Source: Desulfotignum sp.
GTDB taxonomy: Bacteria > Desulfobacterota > Desulfobacteria > Desulfobacterales > Desulfobacteraceae
DNA: 64,000 bases
Assembly (NCBI GenBank): GCA_021737695.1
Contig: JAIPDL010000007.1
Coordinates: 1-64,000, forward strand
Reading direction: 5' to 3'
Below the pieces are notes generated by a model that saw only the letters and a program-made list of their open reading frames with translations, was not told the origin of the DNA and did not search any database. The position numbers and the translations under genes are program-made. Below are positions 62,951 through 64,000 of the stretch, one piece after another. Positions within the stretch are counted from its first letter, which is position 1, and each line of letters begins with the position of its first letter.

Positions 62951-63793
62951 TCAAAAAAAGAATCCATTTTTTTGCCGGATTCTCTCGATGGTTGACCGGT
63001 CCGGTTTAAACGGGATATCCGGGATTTCGGGCATGGGCAGGGCATGGCTCTGGCTGAAAGGCGTATCTTTCAGTTTCATGTTGTAGGCCAGAACCATCAG
63101 GGTTTCCAGGTTCACCACATCCTCGATATTGTATGCCAGCAGGGTTTCCAGGGCCTTGATATTGCCGGTCTGCTGAAACTCCTGCCACAAAAGCACTGCA
63201 AAAAATCCGTCCACCCCGTCCAGGTCCCCCCGGTCCAGGCCCAGGGCTTTTTCGCACCGCTTCAATCCGCCGGCATATCCCAGGCTTTTGAGCACATACC
63301 GCAGATCGATGTGCGCGTGGGTCATCTCAATACCGAAATATTTCTCGATAAACGGTACATCAAAGGTTTTACCGTTGTAGGTGACGATCACGTTGTACCG
63401 GTCGATATCCGCCATGAACGCATCCAGGTTTTGACCCTGGACATAATATCTGATGGATTCCCCGTCATACAGGGCAATGGTGGTGATCTCGCTTCCAAAC
63501 ACATCCATGCCCGTGGTTTCGATATCCATGAATGCCGTGGTTTTCCTGAACTGCGGGAAAAACCGCCAGTGCTCCCCGGCCGGCAGAAGATCCGCAAAAT
63601 AGGCCGGGTTGTTGTTGTCCAGATGTTCACAGGATGCCGCCATGCCCGCGGCAATACGCATCAGGCTTTTGGCGGGAACATCACAGGCATCTGCCGAACC
63701 CACCTGGTGCCAGTCCAGCAGCCCCGATGTCCACAGCCGTTTCTCCGTGACCGCCCCGACCCCCGGTATATGAATAAATGAATTGATCAGCAT
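62951..63793 (-). CDS. RNase H-like exonuclease domain protein (YprB type)
   Basis: The 280-aa protein has a helical N-terminus with an HhH-like HIPGVGAVTEKRL (about 8-20). An RNase H-like DEDD domain follows, with DIETTG (about 90), TYNGKTFDVPF (about 138) and YNIEDVVNLE (about 222). This is the layout of the YprB/predicted 3'-5' exonuclease family. It may act on DNA or RNA ends in repair; this is inferred from the fold. Confidence 0.85.
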   Translation of the reverse strand: MLINSFIHIPGVGAVTEKRLWTSGLLDWHQVGSADACDVPAKSLMRIAAGMAASCEHLDNNNPAYFADLLPAGEHWRFFPQFRKTTAFMDIETTGMDVFGSEITTIALYDGESIRYYVQGQNLDAFMADIDRYNVIVTYNGKTFDVPFIEKYFGIEMTHAHIDLRYVLKSLGYAGGLKRCEKALGLDRGDLDGVDGFFAVLLWQEFQQTGNIKALETLLAYNIEDVVNLETLMVLAYNMKLKDTPFSQSHALPMPEIPDIPFKPDRSTIERIRQKNGFFF

Positions 63794-63893
63794 GTCTCAC
63801 ACCTTTCGCATTTTAAAATCAGGGAGCAGTATAACAGATTGATTGCATCCGGCAATCATGTTATTTTTACGGATACTATCATAAGGAGGCGGC

Positions 63894-63920
63894 ATGACAC
63901 CCAGAAAATCATGCCATTGA
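63894..63920 (+). CDS. Possible 8-aa leader peptide before an attenuator-like hairpin
   Basis: An ATG behind a strong AAGGAGG site opens an 8-codon ORF (Met-Thr-Pro-Arg-Lys-Ser-Cys-His) ending at TGA. A terminator-like hairpin begins 6 bases later. This is the arrangement of a translational leader that controls attenuation of a gene beyond the window edge. It is a short ORF and could be coincidence. Confidence 0.4.
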   Translation: MTPRKSCH

Positions 63921-63925
63921 CAACA

Positions 63926-63970
63926 CCCCCGTATTTTATTATATATTACATAAAAATATGGGGGTTTTTT
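63926..63970 (+). terminator. Terminator-like hairpin at the right edge (possible attenuator)
   Basis: CCCCCGTATTTT and AAAATATGGGGG form a 12-bp stem with one G-T pair and a 15-base loop, followed by six T residues. No plus-strand gene precedes it within the window except the tiny leader ORF. Confidence 0.65.
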
Positions 63971-64000
63971 ATTATGATATATCGTTCGGCAGAAGCCCAT

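Overview
This window reads like chromosomal DNA from an anaerobic, sulfate-reducing Desulfobacterota, probably in the Desulfobacteraceae (Desulfotignum/Desulfobacter/Desulfobacula type). That placement is inferred from gene content: DapL-type lysine synthesis, an ADP-forming acyl-CoA synthetase, an MttB-family methyltransferase, multiheme cytochromes, two MoeA proteins, a Mo/W-bisPGD enzyme and a selenocysteine peroxiredoxin. No rRNA or other decisive taxonomic marker is present. Genes are dense, start mostly with ATG behind good Shine-Dalgarno sites, and lie in long co-directional runs.

Layout. 1-2.7 kb: a FadR-type GntR regulator with a likely operator and a class I/II aminotransferase. 2.7-10.6 kb (minus): typA, glycine-zipper lipoprotein, MFS transporter, UvrD-like helicase, phosphomannomutase and uppP. 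10.9-12.1 kb: a VWA/TSP3/OmpA lipoprotein. 12.1-17.5 kb (minus): rsmA, dapL, moeA and a moeA-PBP fusion. 17.6-21.0 kb: a small winged-helix protein and an M16 protease. 21.0-25.5 kb (minus): TetR regulator, ADP-forming acyl-CoA synthetase, panB and an overlapping DUF2520 gene. 25.6-31.4 kb (minus): the division/cell-wall cluster ftsE-ftsX-envC-ctpA-yibQ plus a hotdog thioesterase. 31.6-34.8 kb: tatD, a VWA/MoxR pair and tatA. 35.1-39.6 kb: glnD-glnB-glnA behind a near-perfect sigma-54 promoter. 39.8-49.6 kb: mltB, tRNA-Glu(CTC), an octaheme/tetraheme cytochrome pair, an outer-membrane efflux lipoprotein, the selenoprotein peroxiredoxin, an MBL-rhodanese protein, cfa and a flavoprotein reductase. 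49.6-53.6 kb (minus): an unusual three-gene operon of asparagine-synthetase-like, PhnP-like MBL and MttB-like proteins. 53.7-57.3 kb (minus): IclR regulator, molybdopterin oxidoreductase and ferredoxin. 57.5-63.8 kb: a methyltransferase remnant, hipBA, metY, a LysE exporter, a Fic protein and an RNase H-like exonuclease. The right edge carries a tiny leader ORF followed by a terminator-like hairpin.

The most interesting points are: (i) a TGA-interrupted peroxiredoxin with a SECIS-like hairpin right after the TGA, split in the ORF track; (ii) the asnB-like/MBL/mttB-like operon, whose members each deviate from their family's signature residues, making it the best candidate here for an undescribed pathway; (iii) sigma-54 control of a glnD-first nitrogen operon with almost no room for a 5' leader; (iv) the IclR-regulated Mo enzyme cassette; (v) an overlapping DUF2520 gene that could supply the ketopantoate reductase step next to panB; and (vi) several palindromic operators in front of regulator genes (GntR, TetR, IclR, HipB).
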